This document shows positions 20,216 to 33,600 of a stretch of DNA of 64,000 nt, one piece after another. The DNA is from Marthasterias glacialis (lineage: Eukaryota; Echinodermata; Asteroidea; Forcipulatida; Asteriidae): contig OU452238.1 in NCBI GenBank assembly GCA_911728455.2, positions 12,472,065 through 12,536,064 of the forward strand. The letters run 5' to 3'. Below the pieces are notes generated by a model, which ran no database searches, was not told where the DNA came from, and was given only the letters and a program-made list of their open reading frames with translations. The position numbers and the translations under genes are program-made. Position 1 is the stretch's first letter; every line of letters starts with the position of its first letter.

Positions 20216-21550
20216 CCCTGCTGGCCCTGTCTGAGCTGAGTCACTGAGACTGAGAGAAAAGAAGAACAACTTGTTAGAACTAAAAGTAGATAAATTATTT
20301 CGTGCTTGACACCGAAGACTAAGAATAATATTAGCCACCATTATGATTATCATGTTACGACTTACATCCGTTCTCCGACTCACAGACTCGACATTTTCCA
20401 AGTAAGAAAGTACCAAGATAGTAATGGAGATCAAACACCACCGCAACAAAAGTTAGAAACGATTATATAAAATGCGTTTCTCACAAGTCTGGTATCTGGA
20501 CTTATGAGTTGCTCACCTAAGCATTCTTTATTATGAGAATTTTATGCACCGTAATATGAATGTTATGGTGCCTGTCTTTATAACTACGAGAGGGCGCCCT
20601 AACAGTTTTCCTGCGTCATTAACTTTGTATTTTTTATTTATTCATTTTATGTTTACGCCTGTTGTTTTATTCCTAGTATAACATAGTTGTTGACTTTTAC
20701 GGCAACTTGTTTTTATTAATTTATATGTTCTACTCAGTTTATTGAGAGTATGGCGAAAACTACATACTGAGTGATACTCTAGTGTACAAACAAGCAGACG
20801 ACAGAAAATCGCCACCGTAAAACTTGAAGTCCGCCCTCTGCCGATTAGGACTAACCAGTTCATTTAATATCATAGGAAATGGTATTAACGCCTTTTTGTT
20901 TAACGCCATTACTGTCATTACTTTAAACGCATGTTCAACATTTCGTTTTTATTGACTAAACGTCTGTGCAGGAAACGGGAAAGAAAACAAATAACGTTTG
21001 CAGACGACAGAAACCAACCCCCATTAAAAATGAAGACCGCCCTCTGTTGCTTTTTTAAGGCCTGTCTGAATTAACGGCACTCTTTTTTTTCAATACAACC
21101 CAAACATTCCATTATTTAAAAAAAAATCTTGTCTGTTGTGTCCGGAAACTTGAATTTAGTGAAAAATTACAGAAAATTGTACACTATGGTAGGAAATATA
21201 AAATATAGTCCCTAGAAATAGGGCAGAACAATCAACATCCATTAAACTAAATTTAGAAACTGCAAGCCCCTTTAACAAAAACGCCAACTACGCGGCACAA
21301 AAATAGAAATGTGCTGTCAACATCCCAGACGTGCTTTTAAGTTATACCAATAGGAATGTTACACAGGGCCAGACCAAGCTTCAATGTCACTCGATCAATG
21401 CCGCAAATTGTTAGCCCATTTTTCAACATGCATCTGCTGTTTGCTGATGATCACAACATACCAACGGACTAGTTGGGGTTGGTTGGACGTGTGTGTGTAC
21501 TGTGGTTGAGGTGGATTTTTTCACAATTTTATGCTGGCGGGTTCGCTGCG

Positions 21551-21648
21551 ATGGCCGAACACGACGAAGGTGCGGAATATGGGAAGGGCGATTTTGTCCT
21601 TCTGGACGAAATCACAGAGGATGCATTTATGGCTAACCTGAAACTAAG
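21551..21648 (+). CDS. MYO1D: MYO1D first coding exon
   Basis: The ATG in context GCTGCGATGG opens [20 protein letters not shown], close to the N-terminus I recall for human MYO1D. No closer in-frame ATG exists. The exon ends AAACTAAG|GTGAGA in phase 2 and is followed by a 6.9-kb first intron. Confidence 0.92.
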
Positions 21649-24600
21649 GTGAGAATATTGAATAGTATTTTGACAGTCTGAACATTTCAAAACAAAACAT
21701 TTTCAATCAACCAGATGTAGGCTATTGTCGTCTAATTGTTGTATCAATTATCACACTAGCCACCAGGCCCCTTAAATTATACAATATGATTGTTTAGGAT
21801 CGATTTCATATCAGTTATTAGTTATGTTATAACTTTGATATGATTCTTATTTGAAGCTTTTGATTGTAAAATCTCAGGGGTTTATGACCAATCTGTCAAA
21901 AAAAATTAGTTTATTTGTGTAGGCGTAACTTTGTATTTAAGTAAGATATTCATTTTTGGTCAAAAGGAATTAAGTGGCAGTCAGATTTTGATATTATATT
22001 TTTTTAAAATCTTTAAAAAAATCTGATTTATTAGAATAAATTTGTTGTGTAAATGTGAACAAATTGTTAGTTATGGATTACACATGTGACTTGGTTTAAA
22101 ACTAAATAATATCAACAAATTATTAACTATTCATTATTGTTATTATTTATTTGTACAATACAATCAATATGTCCCAATAAATACATTTACATTTATATAG
22201 CGCTCTTAGTTACTCACCAAAGATGGTTACACTGCGCTGAACAGTGTCAAGAAATGAACAAAGAATACATTTAATCATGTTGATCATTGGACGCTGTGTA
22301 AAGTATTAATATTTGTAAAAGCTGTAAAAATATTCTTTCTGTACAATGCACACTCAATGCTTTGGAATGTGTACTTTGCACTGCCTTGAAATTACACCAC
22401 ACAAAAGATAAATTCAAAATGAAATCTCCAGAGGGATAATAAGCTACTTATTACAAATTATATGTCTCCTCCTGTCCAAGGTCAAATCTCTCTCAGTCTA
22501 GGCTTGTAACTATTAAGCTGAGCAGCTGATCATTGTGTTGTCACTGTGTCTGGAAGAATACCACTCAGAAATAATCCTTTTAAATTACCAATCAAAACTG
22601 TTACTATTATTTCCTCATTACTTAATTTCTCAGCTGTGCCACTGAAAAACAAAAAACGCAGTACAAAAATCTTGCTTTGCCTGACATACTTTCCTTTAGT
22701 TTTTGACAGGTTGCAGTTAATGCATTTTCAGTCAAATTTTCACCATGTTTCTGTAACATCTGTAGTAAAATTGAAAAAGCCTGTGAACAAATTATGTCTG
22801 TACCAAAAAATAATACAATGTACTTGTTTGTGCCACTGTAGGCCTATAGAAGAACAAATCATACCACTAATTAGTCTTTTCAAATTGCATAAAAAGTAAA
22901 TAAATGAATAAGTAAATAAATCAATAAATTAATCCATTACGTCTTCCTTAAAAATACAGATGACAAGGATAGGGCTGTTTACCAGTTTGTGTAGATTGCA
23001 TAATTTGTGTACATGTGCATATATTTGCCTTCCCCCTACTTTTAGCAGGTCATTTTACTAGTAACGAGAAAGTATGGTGTTTGCTGCATCAGTTATTTTT
23101 TTGATAGTTGTAATTCAATATCATTTTAACACACAGGGCAAACATGGAAACCATTTATTTTTTTTACTGATTTGGCACACCCTGAATAAATAAGGAAAAT
23201 AAATAATGAAATTAATGGGTTAAAAATATTATCTTTCTAGCACAGATAAGCCTTTTCATCATTTGTAAAACTAATTAAAACAGCTACATGTAGAGTTGAT
23301 TGATTATTTTGTTTGAAGAAATATGATCATAAAGTTGTAATTGATCTTAATAAGGGACAATTGTTTTAACTTCAGGAAACATTTTATACAGAACAAGAGG
23401 AAAGATTGTGCCCACCAATATAAAATGTACCATGTTTCAGCTGAGTGTAAATTTAGGGAGTCAAAATCTATTTTTATGAATAAGATAAATGAAACAAACT
23501 TGTAAATTCCCTGTGTAGTACATTATCACAGTGTAATGTAGGCTTCATTGTGAGTTTGGCTGTCTGCCAATTCCTACGGACTTGGACTTATTAAGGAATT
23601 TCTCCCACATGGCAAAGCCCCCACCTCATGTTCATATCATCCCAACTATCTTGCGCATTCGATTCTCCATTCCCAACACAATCTCTACACTCACTTAGTC
23701 ACACTTGATGTAACTAGTAGAATACTGAACGTCAACTTATGTTCAGTCTGGTGAACTTGTCTGCCCAAGTAACTGAAACCTACGGTGAATCAAGACTTTG
23801 GAATGTTGTCAGAGGGAGACCATGCGGTCTCTTTCAATAGGTGAAGTGTTTAGCATGGGCCTAGTTGGAAGGGTTAGAGTTGGGTGACAAGTTGTGGGAG
23901 GCTAGATGTGGTTGGTTTAGCACATTGACATTTCCGATTGATGCGGGGGCTACCAAAATGGAAACAAGTCAACCTTACAACAGATAAACTTTGGACAATA
24001 ACTCTGGGGCTTGCCTTGTTCTAAACATTGACTCTGGCTCAAGGCTTTGTTTGGTGTTGACATGTGTGTGCTGTAGATGTGAAATGAGTATTTATGGTTC
24101 TGACATTTTTGTTTAAGAAAGACAATTTTCAGAGGTGGTTTGTGTACCTCAAAATACAGCATTTCGAAGTTTCTGTTTTTGTTTGTACACAAAAACAGTA
24201 AACAACAGAGTGTTTTGATGAGAAAAATAGTACTTTAATTCTCAGGCGTTGAGTTTCATCTTTTTAGAGGGCAAGGCCGATTTCATTTTGTTAAGGGCGC
24301 CTCCATTGGAAAATGCTAATGTCTATGGGAAACTTTTTGGAGGCATCAAGGCTTAAACCAGGCTTATGCCTCAATGAAATTGTCAATGAGTCTACTGATT
24401 GTTGAATGAAGCAAAAGACTGAAAAATGAAAGAAATTTTGTCAATGTTTTTAATATGAGTTGACCAACCCCATTTCTAAAGGGGATGTAATGAGAGATGA
24501 AACAAACTGAAGTGTCGTCTTCTTTTGGCATCACATTTCTAGTTTCTAGGTCACGTGTTAGAACTGTGGCCTAATTTAATCATTGTTCTTTGATCGAATT

Positions 24601-27600
24601 GATTTTTACAACATGTAGTTCATGCAGGTGTTTTCCTGAACTGCATTAAATACGTGGAACATCATAACCATGTCCTGTGTTCAGTTACTCTTTACACGTG
24701 CCATAAATATGTACATGTACACACCCTGTTTGATATTGTACAAATATTGAATGCTTTAAGAGTGGGCTGGTCAAACTACAAGCATCATCCCATTTCCTGA
24801 GGCATAGCCGAGAGGAAATGGGATGCTCCCAGGATCACCAAGAGAGGCTAGTTTGACTAAACCACAAGTAAAGGCAGTCAAAATTTGTTTGATAAAACCC
24901 CCATGCATAAATTATGTACACACCACTATTTACTTTGCGTACCGCCATGTAAAATCGACGAATAAATTCATCAAAATCTGCCGACGACTCCAGTCCCACT
25001 GTGTGTCTCGAACTCATGTGCTCGTATTGCGTATTGCGTATTGCGCCCACTGCGTATTGAATGCGGAGCATAGTGAATGTAAATGCGCTTTCCGCGTAAT
25101 TTGATTTTGGCACAATACGCGGTATCCAATCACTAAGTACATTGGTCGAAAGGTTATCGCTCACTAGTTTGTTTGGTCGGTGTAAATTTTAGTAAAAAAA
25201 TTGGTCGGTGTAAACTACTAAAAATACACAACACCACGTGACATGCTCTTGGTCAATCAACAGAATGGGTGTTATAATATAAGCTATCACACCAGCGCGA
25301 GCGGAATACAGAAACATATAGCGCTTCTGCATCCCATATCAAAACGAGGCTGCAGGCCAAGTTGATGGGATGCAGACGTGCTATATTTTTATGTAGGCCT
25401 ATAACAAGAGCATGTGTGTGATAGCGAATTTACATGTATCTTCCAGCATTTGCGCCACTCATGAATTTACAGTGAATTCTGCAGATTAGAACAACGCGTT
25501 AGAGAATGGGATGTGATATGGGCGTTATATAACCATGTCACACTCTTGTTGCTATGGATTGACCAATCAGAAACAAGGATTCGCTTGAAGATCATATCCT
25601 TCATCGCTATTCTTTAGACAGTAACATGCCTATGGATTGAATTTTATTACATGGGACAGATTTTGAAAAATCCCAAATTTATATTAAATTGAAAAGTTAT
25701 CATGTCCAAATTGTTCGAATACAAAAAAAGGAAAGAAGATGGCTGACAGCGTTATACAAAAAAGTGCATAAAGATCCAATAAGTCTTTTGTTCATTTTCA
25801 CTGAACCTTCACCTCACTGTGTGTGAAGGGCACTTAGCTTTTTCAATTTAATGCTACCAAAGATACAATTCAGTTATTTTCCTGCCATATTTTAAATCCC
25901 AAGGTCTCAGTTTCATTCAGTTACAATATTTTGCTCATCTGCTGCGTATTGTTAATTCACTCATGCACGTAATAAGTTCCAGGTCTTCGAGACGTAAATC
26001 TCTTGGGTGATAATTGATTTTTTTTTTTCATCTTCTGTCATCCGTTTGTCACTTAGGATGGATGTTATTAACGCCCAAACTCACGGTATCAATTAGAAAG
26101 AGAATGGAAACACCAAGCTTAACAAAAAAGTATAATAATAATAATTTTGTAAAAAAAAATTATCCAAAAGGAAAAAATGTACCCCAAAGTATACCGTTTA
26201 AAGATTCAGTTTATGTTACTACAGAAATAAGGAAAACACAAGAATAGTAAAAATTCTTTATTATAGAAAATTGCATTTAGCAATAAACCACAAGAGAAAC
26301 TGACAGGGTAAATTTATAAATCAATTTTGGGGTGAACAATTTTGGGGTTGAATGGCTTCTGACTGGCACCCCCCCCCCCAGCAAAGATATTGACAATATA
26401 GGGAGACCACCAAGGTGCCAACATTAGGGTGGATAGCTCAGTTGGTATGCGTCGGTACGTATAGCTGGTGGTTGCAGGTTCAAATCCCGCTCCAGTCAAT
26501 TTTTCTTTGTTTACCCCAATATAAAAGTTGTATTTAGTTCAAACCTTAAAATGTTTTGGTTAGACATGTTGGAAGGCCACTCGTGAAAAAGCAACTTCTG
26601 CAATAAAGCACAAAATAAGCTGCTGGTTAGAAATAGAGTGATCAGCCTACATGTGTACATGGATCTTTTTCCATACTTTGACATTGACTTATTACGATTA
26701 GACAGACAAAAATAACTGTGACCAGTAGCATAACCCACAGCCCATCCTTGTTTTAAAACTATTCATGTGATGATAAAACAATTAGATTGATGACTAAAAT
26801 CTAGACCTTTTTTGGGTGACCAACCCTCAAACTACAGCCCTGGAAAATTTGTTGCAGATCCGAAAGGAAACGCCCCAGACAGTCAAAATAAAGGCTGAAG
26901 ATAGCTTAGAGTCCATAGTGTATTAATTCATGATCAATGTGCTACAAAAAAAAACAGGATCAATTTAATAAAGACCAAGCACACAAAAGTGCTTCTAAAA
27001 ACCAAAACGGTTCAGGCTCAGTAAAAACTGGCCGAAAAGCATCATGTATTTCACATTTCAGAGTGATTTTTGCTAAGCCAAGCTTGTTAAACTTAACTCT
27101 CTTGAGTGATTTACTGGGATGGATCGTTCAAGTTCTTCACTCCAAAATCCAACACCATGGTACCTCAACACCCAAACTATTGGACTCTGATTATGGCGAT
27201 ATGCCTGATCCCATGTAAAGCAAATCAGTTTACTCGTGCAGTCCTCAGTCCAACAGAGCCACTAAAGGGTTGAAGACACAGCCCATAACAAGACAGGCAC
27301 CCACTGAAGAAGTCCAATGTTTTTTCCCCAATAAATACAGTACTTGATTTTTCAAAGCTTATAAAACTGAGGTTATAAGAACGGTAATGTTCTTGAAAAA
27401 AAAACCAAATAGGTCCATGGAAAGGTCCGAGTGGCAAGGCCTGTTTCTTGAATGTAGGCTGGGATTGTTCTTCCCTGTGGAAACCCAGGCATCCCCTGTG
27501 GCTTGCCCACTCACAAACTTTCTGAATTGAGATCAATTGACACTTTCAAACCAGGTGTGTAACTTTCAATTCAATTCAACTCAGTTTTATTTATTTCATC

Positions 27601-30600
27601 ACTGTTTAAAAACTAGAAATTGAAAATTGTTTTCCAGGTGTGCAAAAAAAAAGACCTTGTCATATACAATAATATTAATAATAAAAATAATAATAACCAG
27701 TTCTTATAAAGCACATTTCACAATAACGTTTCAATGCGCTTTACATACATGTACTTGCCGTGGCCATTGAGCCAACTCAGCTCCCTGGGGAGTATACAGC
27801 TGCAGTGGCGTTCCGTAGGCTTTTTCAAACACAACATCAACCTCTACCCTCGCAGGTACCCATTTATACCCCTGGGTGAAGAGAAGCAATTATAGTATTT
27901 GCATCTTGCTCAAGGACACAAGTGTCATGATCGGGATTCGAACCCACACCCCGATGACTTAACCACCAGAACTTGAGTCCGGTGCACTAAACCGCTCAGC
28001 CACGACACGCTACAATTATGGCGGCAAAGAAACTTAACGAAAAACTATACAATGTTTGTTGTGCCTCCACATTTCCTGGTACTTTTCAGTACAAAGCTGC
28101 TCCTCTGCTATAAAGTGGTACATGTAGGAACAAAAACTGTTATAAATCCATTAATTGATAAATAGTTCTTTACTGACAGATTGTTTAACTAGAAAACACA
28201 TTGCAAATCTGGAATGATTGCAATAGGCCTTATTTCTGACTGCAAGAGGGCGTCCTTTGGGGTAGATTGGTGATCAAACCATAGAAATAGTGTGGTAAAC
28301 CAGATGCAATTAGACTTTTAGGTTTTTTTTTTGACAGTTTTACAATGTAATTAGTGTAAAATATTTGCTTGGAAAATTTGTATTTTGAGTGTTTTGAAAT
28401 CATTTTGTACTTTCAAAATGGAATTAGTATTGAACCCTCTTGCTGTTAAAAATACGACCTATTGGATAAAATCAAAATAAAAAGTAATTTTTCTGATCTG
28501 TTTCCAGATTTGAAAATGGGAAAATCTACACGTACATTGGAGAGGTTTGTGTGTCGATCAACCCGTACAGAACAGTGGACATCTTTGGGACAGATGTTGT
28601 TGAGAGTTACAAAGGGAGAGAGATCTATGAACGCCCTCCACATATATTTGCCATCGCTGATGCGGCGTATAAAAGCATGAAACGCAGAGCAAGGGACACG
28701 TGTATTGTTATATCCGGTAAGGCTAAATTATATCACGAAAAATGTGAACAAAAGCAGTTCATGAATCTATCAGAAAGTTTCCTGTTTAGTGGACTTTTTT
28801 AGATAGTTCTCTTGAAGATGAGCAGAGTATTCTGTTTGAAACGTCGCACACTGGCTCTTTTCAAAGCCACCACTCCGCCCAAAAGATACATGGTTGTACC
28901 CGCAAGTTTACTAGTTATAGTTTCATATTATCCTTCACACCATGCAAAGCTTCAAATATTACTTAAACTTGGCTTACTTTTAAACTTTCTTGAAGATGTG
29001 AAATTGTGTCTGAGCCGCTCTCCCCAAACTGATTGTTATTTCCATTTGAATTAAAATAAAATTTCAGGTGAAAGTGGCTCAGGAAAAACAGAAGCATCTA
29101 AGATAATCATGAGGTACATAGCAGCGGTAACAAACGTCAGTAAACAGCAGGAGGTAGAAAGGTAAAATTCTAGATATCCCTAACTCCTCCCCCGCCCCGC
29201 CACCCAAAACACCTCGTATTTAATCTTACTAAATATGTGTGCACTAGCTGGTTAAACTGTATAGGTGACTTACATAAATTAAAATTTTTTGTTGTATAGG
29301 CCCATATTATGTGAGGAATAAACAGAAAATGTTGAACAAATGTTTGCATGATTTCGGGAACAAAACTGGTTTAACTTACTCGGTTTTCGTTGTAAGGAAT
29401 TTTTAGAAAGAGCTCACCTTTGTAATTACAAGACTAATTTTGTTCATGTTATCTTTTTGAAGTTTTTTTTCCTCACACCAACACGGCATAAGTTTAACGC
29501 AAACAAAAGGTTGTGAATACAGACTTTCAGTTTCAATTACAGAAATTTGAGTCTAGAATTGCAGAACGCTATCAGTTTTCTATTCGACTTAACTTACAAG
29601 GAAAGAAACTATCAGGTTAATTTTTTTCTGAAAATCATTTGCACTAGAGTCCAAACAAACACTTGAAAATATTTGACAACACACTGTACATTTATTTACA
29701 GATGTGATCTTTCAGTTTCTAGGGAGGTTTCATGTTATCATTTACACCGAAAAAAAATCTCTTACTGGTTGGTGTGGTTCAAAAGGCTGCTGAAGCAGGG
29801 AACCAGTTAACATTTTCATCATCTTCATCATCTTCTCTACACAGGTATCTTCAGGCCTACGGGTCACAGTGTAAAACACTTTTGAGGGTCCCTTGGTTTC
29901 ATTACCAGAAAGATATAATAATAATAATAACAACTAGTGTACAGTACATGAAATTATGGCTGGTAACCTGTTTTTGCAAACTAGATTTCTTTGCAGAAGG
30001 ATGTATGAGTTTAGGCAAAATGGCATAAGAAGAACTTCACATTTTGATCAGAAGTGGTGGAGAAGACAAAGTTGTGGTATCCACATAATACCACTGTTTT
30101 TTTTTTAGAATCACTTTAGTAGGGCATTCAGGTTGGCTCAGTGGTTTCTTTCCCTGCCTTTCACCTCTGTGGACCCCGGTTCGAATCCCGGACTGGAGCC
30201 TTGCAAGTGGATTGGGTTTTCAGTCCCTACCTGATTGCATTAGTTTTCCCTATTTGAGGTTTTCCTAGCACATCTAAAACTTACATGTCTACATCCCATT
30301 GTCTATGAGTTGCAGTGCTAGTTGCTTCTGAGGGTCCTTTGGTTTCATTACCAGAAAAAAAAATAGAATAACAATACTTTATTTTATTTTATTTTATTTT
30401 TTTTTTTTTTTTTGTTACACATCCAACAGCGCAAGCACCAATAACAGGATGGTGATTAGGAAACGGGGATAAATGTTCAGTTTTATAAGGGGGAGGAAAA
30501 CCCCAAATGGGGAAAACCCATGCAATCAGGTAGGGACTGAAAACCCAATTCACGTGCAAGGCTCCAGTCCTGGATTCGAACCGGGGTCCACAGAGGTGAA

Positions 30601-33600
30601 AGGCAGGGAAAGAAACCACTGAGCCAACCTGAGATCGATAGAAAGAATACTTCTGGGGTGTTACTGCAAACCTCTCTAGATTTTATTGTCACCCTTCAAA
30701 GTTTCAAATCTGATATTTTCTTTTACAATTTCTAGAGTGAAGAACATTCTGATTCAGTCCAACACAATCTTAGAGGCATTTGGGAATGCAAAGACAAATC
30801 GTAACGACAACTCCAGCCGGTTTGGCAAATACATGGACATTAATTTTGATTTCAAAGGGGATCCTATCGGCGGACATATCAACAACTACCTGTTGGAGAA
30901 GGTAAGTTTGGATTGGACGAGATTAACATTTCATAACTCTTATAAAAAATAGCCTACCATTATGTCAATCAATCAATCAATCATTTGTTAAATTTATGTC
31001 ACTTGTGGAGGTTGCGTGTGCTGGATGAATGTCATCATTAAATGACAACAACCAAAATTAAAGCATAATTGAACTGCTTTCACCGCATTCCCACCATGGG
31101 GTGTCAAAGTTTACATTATACAAAAAAGCGAAACAAAAACAAACTGCCTACAGTAACAACAAATTCAACATTCTTCACATAGTTCTTGAAACTTTGAAGT
31201 TGTAGGCCAATAGAATGAAAACAAATAGAATAGGATGGCTAGATACTAGATAGATTGGGGTTATTCCCACACCAGGACAAAGGTATGTGTTCAGTTCATG
31301 TGTTATAAACACCACTATTCTCATATGCATTTTACAGGTTAAGTAGTTCGGTTGAATTAAGTTTTCGACAGAGCGTGTTGGAAGTTCAAAAATGTTTGGT
31401 GTGCAAACTGCTCTAATGAAAGTCCTCGATAGCCACACTTCAGGGTCATTTTACTGCCTTGAAACCCCTAAAGGTAATCCCCTAGTGTCTTTGGCTAGTG
31501 ACCCTCCCATATCTTACAAATCATCCAAAGTTGGAATATCTTGCAGCACCCAAATATTGAGACTGGTACAGGATTGGTGTGCCTGCGCAAATTAGAGGCG
31601 ATTGTTATTTTGGCCTGCCATACCATTCCTACATCAGTGAATAGAATCTTTGAGGATTTGGGACTGTTAAGGTTTGATACATAAATTATCCTTTTTGAAA
31701 AAAATGCACTTATTACCGCCCTCTAGTTTAAAAAAAAAAAAAAAAAACATTACAAACAACCAGTGAAAATTTTGTCAAATTCGGTGGAAACGTTTTTGAA
31801 AAAGAAAACCACAACAGATATGGTCGGTGATTTTATTGGATTTTGTGCACCAGTAAATTTTGGTAAATTTGTAGTATTTCAAATGGAAGTACATGTACCT
31901 CACTGGTCATGTGGCTGTGACCTTGAGAAAAACTGGATAGAGAGCAAGCTTTCGGATTGAAAAATTGTCAATTTATCAGCCTGGAAAAGTAGAAATTACA
32001 TTGTTTTAAACAAGACATTTAGGCACAGAGGCTTTCACATTCAAATAAGCATGCAGTCATTTACAAATGCTGCTGGTGTAAATTTTTGACTGAGCTTAGG
32101 CCATGTCCAAATGGGCAGCTGCTGTTGCTAAGGGTGTTGCTAAGGGTAGCCTATGCTTCATTGCATATTAACGTGCTGATCCGGCCGCGGCCTCTAATTT
32201 AGAAATAGTCTTACATGAGCACCAACGAGACAATGCAAGACTTTCAGAGGTCAGAAACCAATAAGTGAGTTTGGTGTGAATGAACCAAGCTTGGCCATCT
32301 TGTTTTTTGTGTTCAAATTCCGAAATGAGGCTGGATGGAATAAATAGTCTGGTTCCTTTTGTTAAATGAGGAATATCTGACGTCCAAAACCCACCGCCTA
32401 AAAATGTATGCGGCCAGGGAATGTTAATCCGGTGAGATTAGGAGATTCTTACAGGTAACATTTAAATTATGGAGCTCTGAAAATTTTCCGCCCCGGAAAC
32501 GCCCGGCCTTCATATCCAGGATGTCATCTTAGTACACAAAGGTAAAAGGCCTCCAGGGCAAGGTCACCAACCAAAATGTCATGCCAATAACACTATGCAA
32601 TGTACATGTATCCATAGGTGACTTCTAGTCTTTTTCTATGTTGGTCAAATTTCCTGCTTACCTGGTAACCCATTCCAGCTAAAAAATATTTCTGCTTTGT
32701 GCTTAGTGTGTTTTGGTGTCCACATATTAAATAAATTCAGTGACACATTGAAGAATCATTGTTCTTTTGACATTGTTCCTACCAATTCAACCCATCAAGG
32801 TCCCTTCTTTATCCGACACGTTTTTCATCTTTACCAGCCATTAAAAAAACAAGGTTCAATCGGAAGTGAAATGCCAACCCATGGAATAATCACAATGCAC
32901 TTCCTTGAGTCGCTTGCTGAGCAGGAAATTCCACACAGAGGGTTGTAGTAGAATATTATTGTAGTGTCTAAATACAATACATGGAAGTGTAAAGTAGGGT
33001 TGGTGAGGACTCTCAAGCGCAAGGACGTATTTGGAGTGTTTGCCCTGATGACATTTTGTCTCTGTGTTCAGAGGAAAGAAATTGATTTTGAGCGCTGATA
33101 CAAATCTGTCTGAAATCAAAACATATTTGTTTGTTTTCGGCCAGAAAGCGATTGTGCCATTTTGAAGGTCACGTTTATTTGAGAGAAATTATCTGGGATG
33201 GAACAAATAGAGTGTAGCTGCTGAAAATGGTCAGAACAATACACTGAACTGTATTTATAAAGCTGCTGCATGGACACAAAATTGCTGAGCTTTGGAAATC
33301 TTGCTAACTAGAAACAGACTTTTATACCATTTTACTTTTCATTGCTTGTGACTACTTTCTTACCAACTTTGTCTCCGTACGTTAATGTAATTTTTAAAGC
33401 ACTTTTCCTGTTTTGATCAAGTTTATTTGTTAAGCAAATATAAGCAGGCAACCAGTCACATACAATGCGCATTATATGGTTCTTTGGCTGGCAACCTATT
33501 TCTGCTAAGCAATATATTTTTTTGTGGTAAGAAAATTGTTCCACTTTATATCTTTTTCAGAAATTTGGGCCGTGTATGAGCTCAAGGCTCTCTAATTGTA

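Larger units (their letters stand above)
18100..21550. other. Divergent intergenic region between ABCB6 and MYO1D
   Basis: About 3.45 kb separates the two start regions, which point away from each other. It must hold both promoters and probably the ABCB6 leader exon. It contains a pogo-like remnant (~18,294-19,190), a long inverted-repeat element (19,324-19,860), a short MITE (20,086-20,215) and a duplicated ~50-bp segment (20,793-20,842 and 21,000-21,049). No TATA box at a convincing distance or CpG-dense block was recognised, and no other coding exon was seen. Confidence 0.7.
21649..28507 (+). other. MYO1D intron 1
   Basis: A 6.9-kb AT-rich intron. It contains a LINE/SINE-type GCGC tail near 22,190-22,260, a hairpin near 24,788-24,830, an inverted-repeat segment at ~25,310-25,390, a family A tRNA-Lys-like repeat (26,281-26,520) and a family C SINE on the minus strand (27,660-28,012). 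No coding exon was recognised, although its large size is typical of a first intron with regulatory sequence. Confidence 0.6.

Noticed and set aside
22546-22899. 117-codon open frame in MYO1D intron 1
   Set aside because: AT-rich, no recognisable domain, no start or splice context; likely chance.
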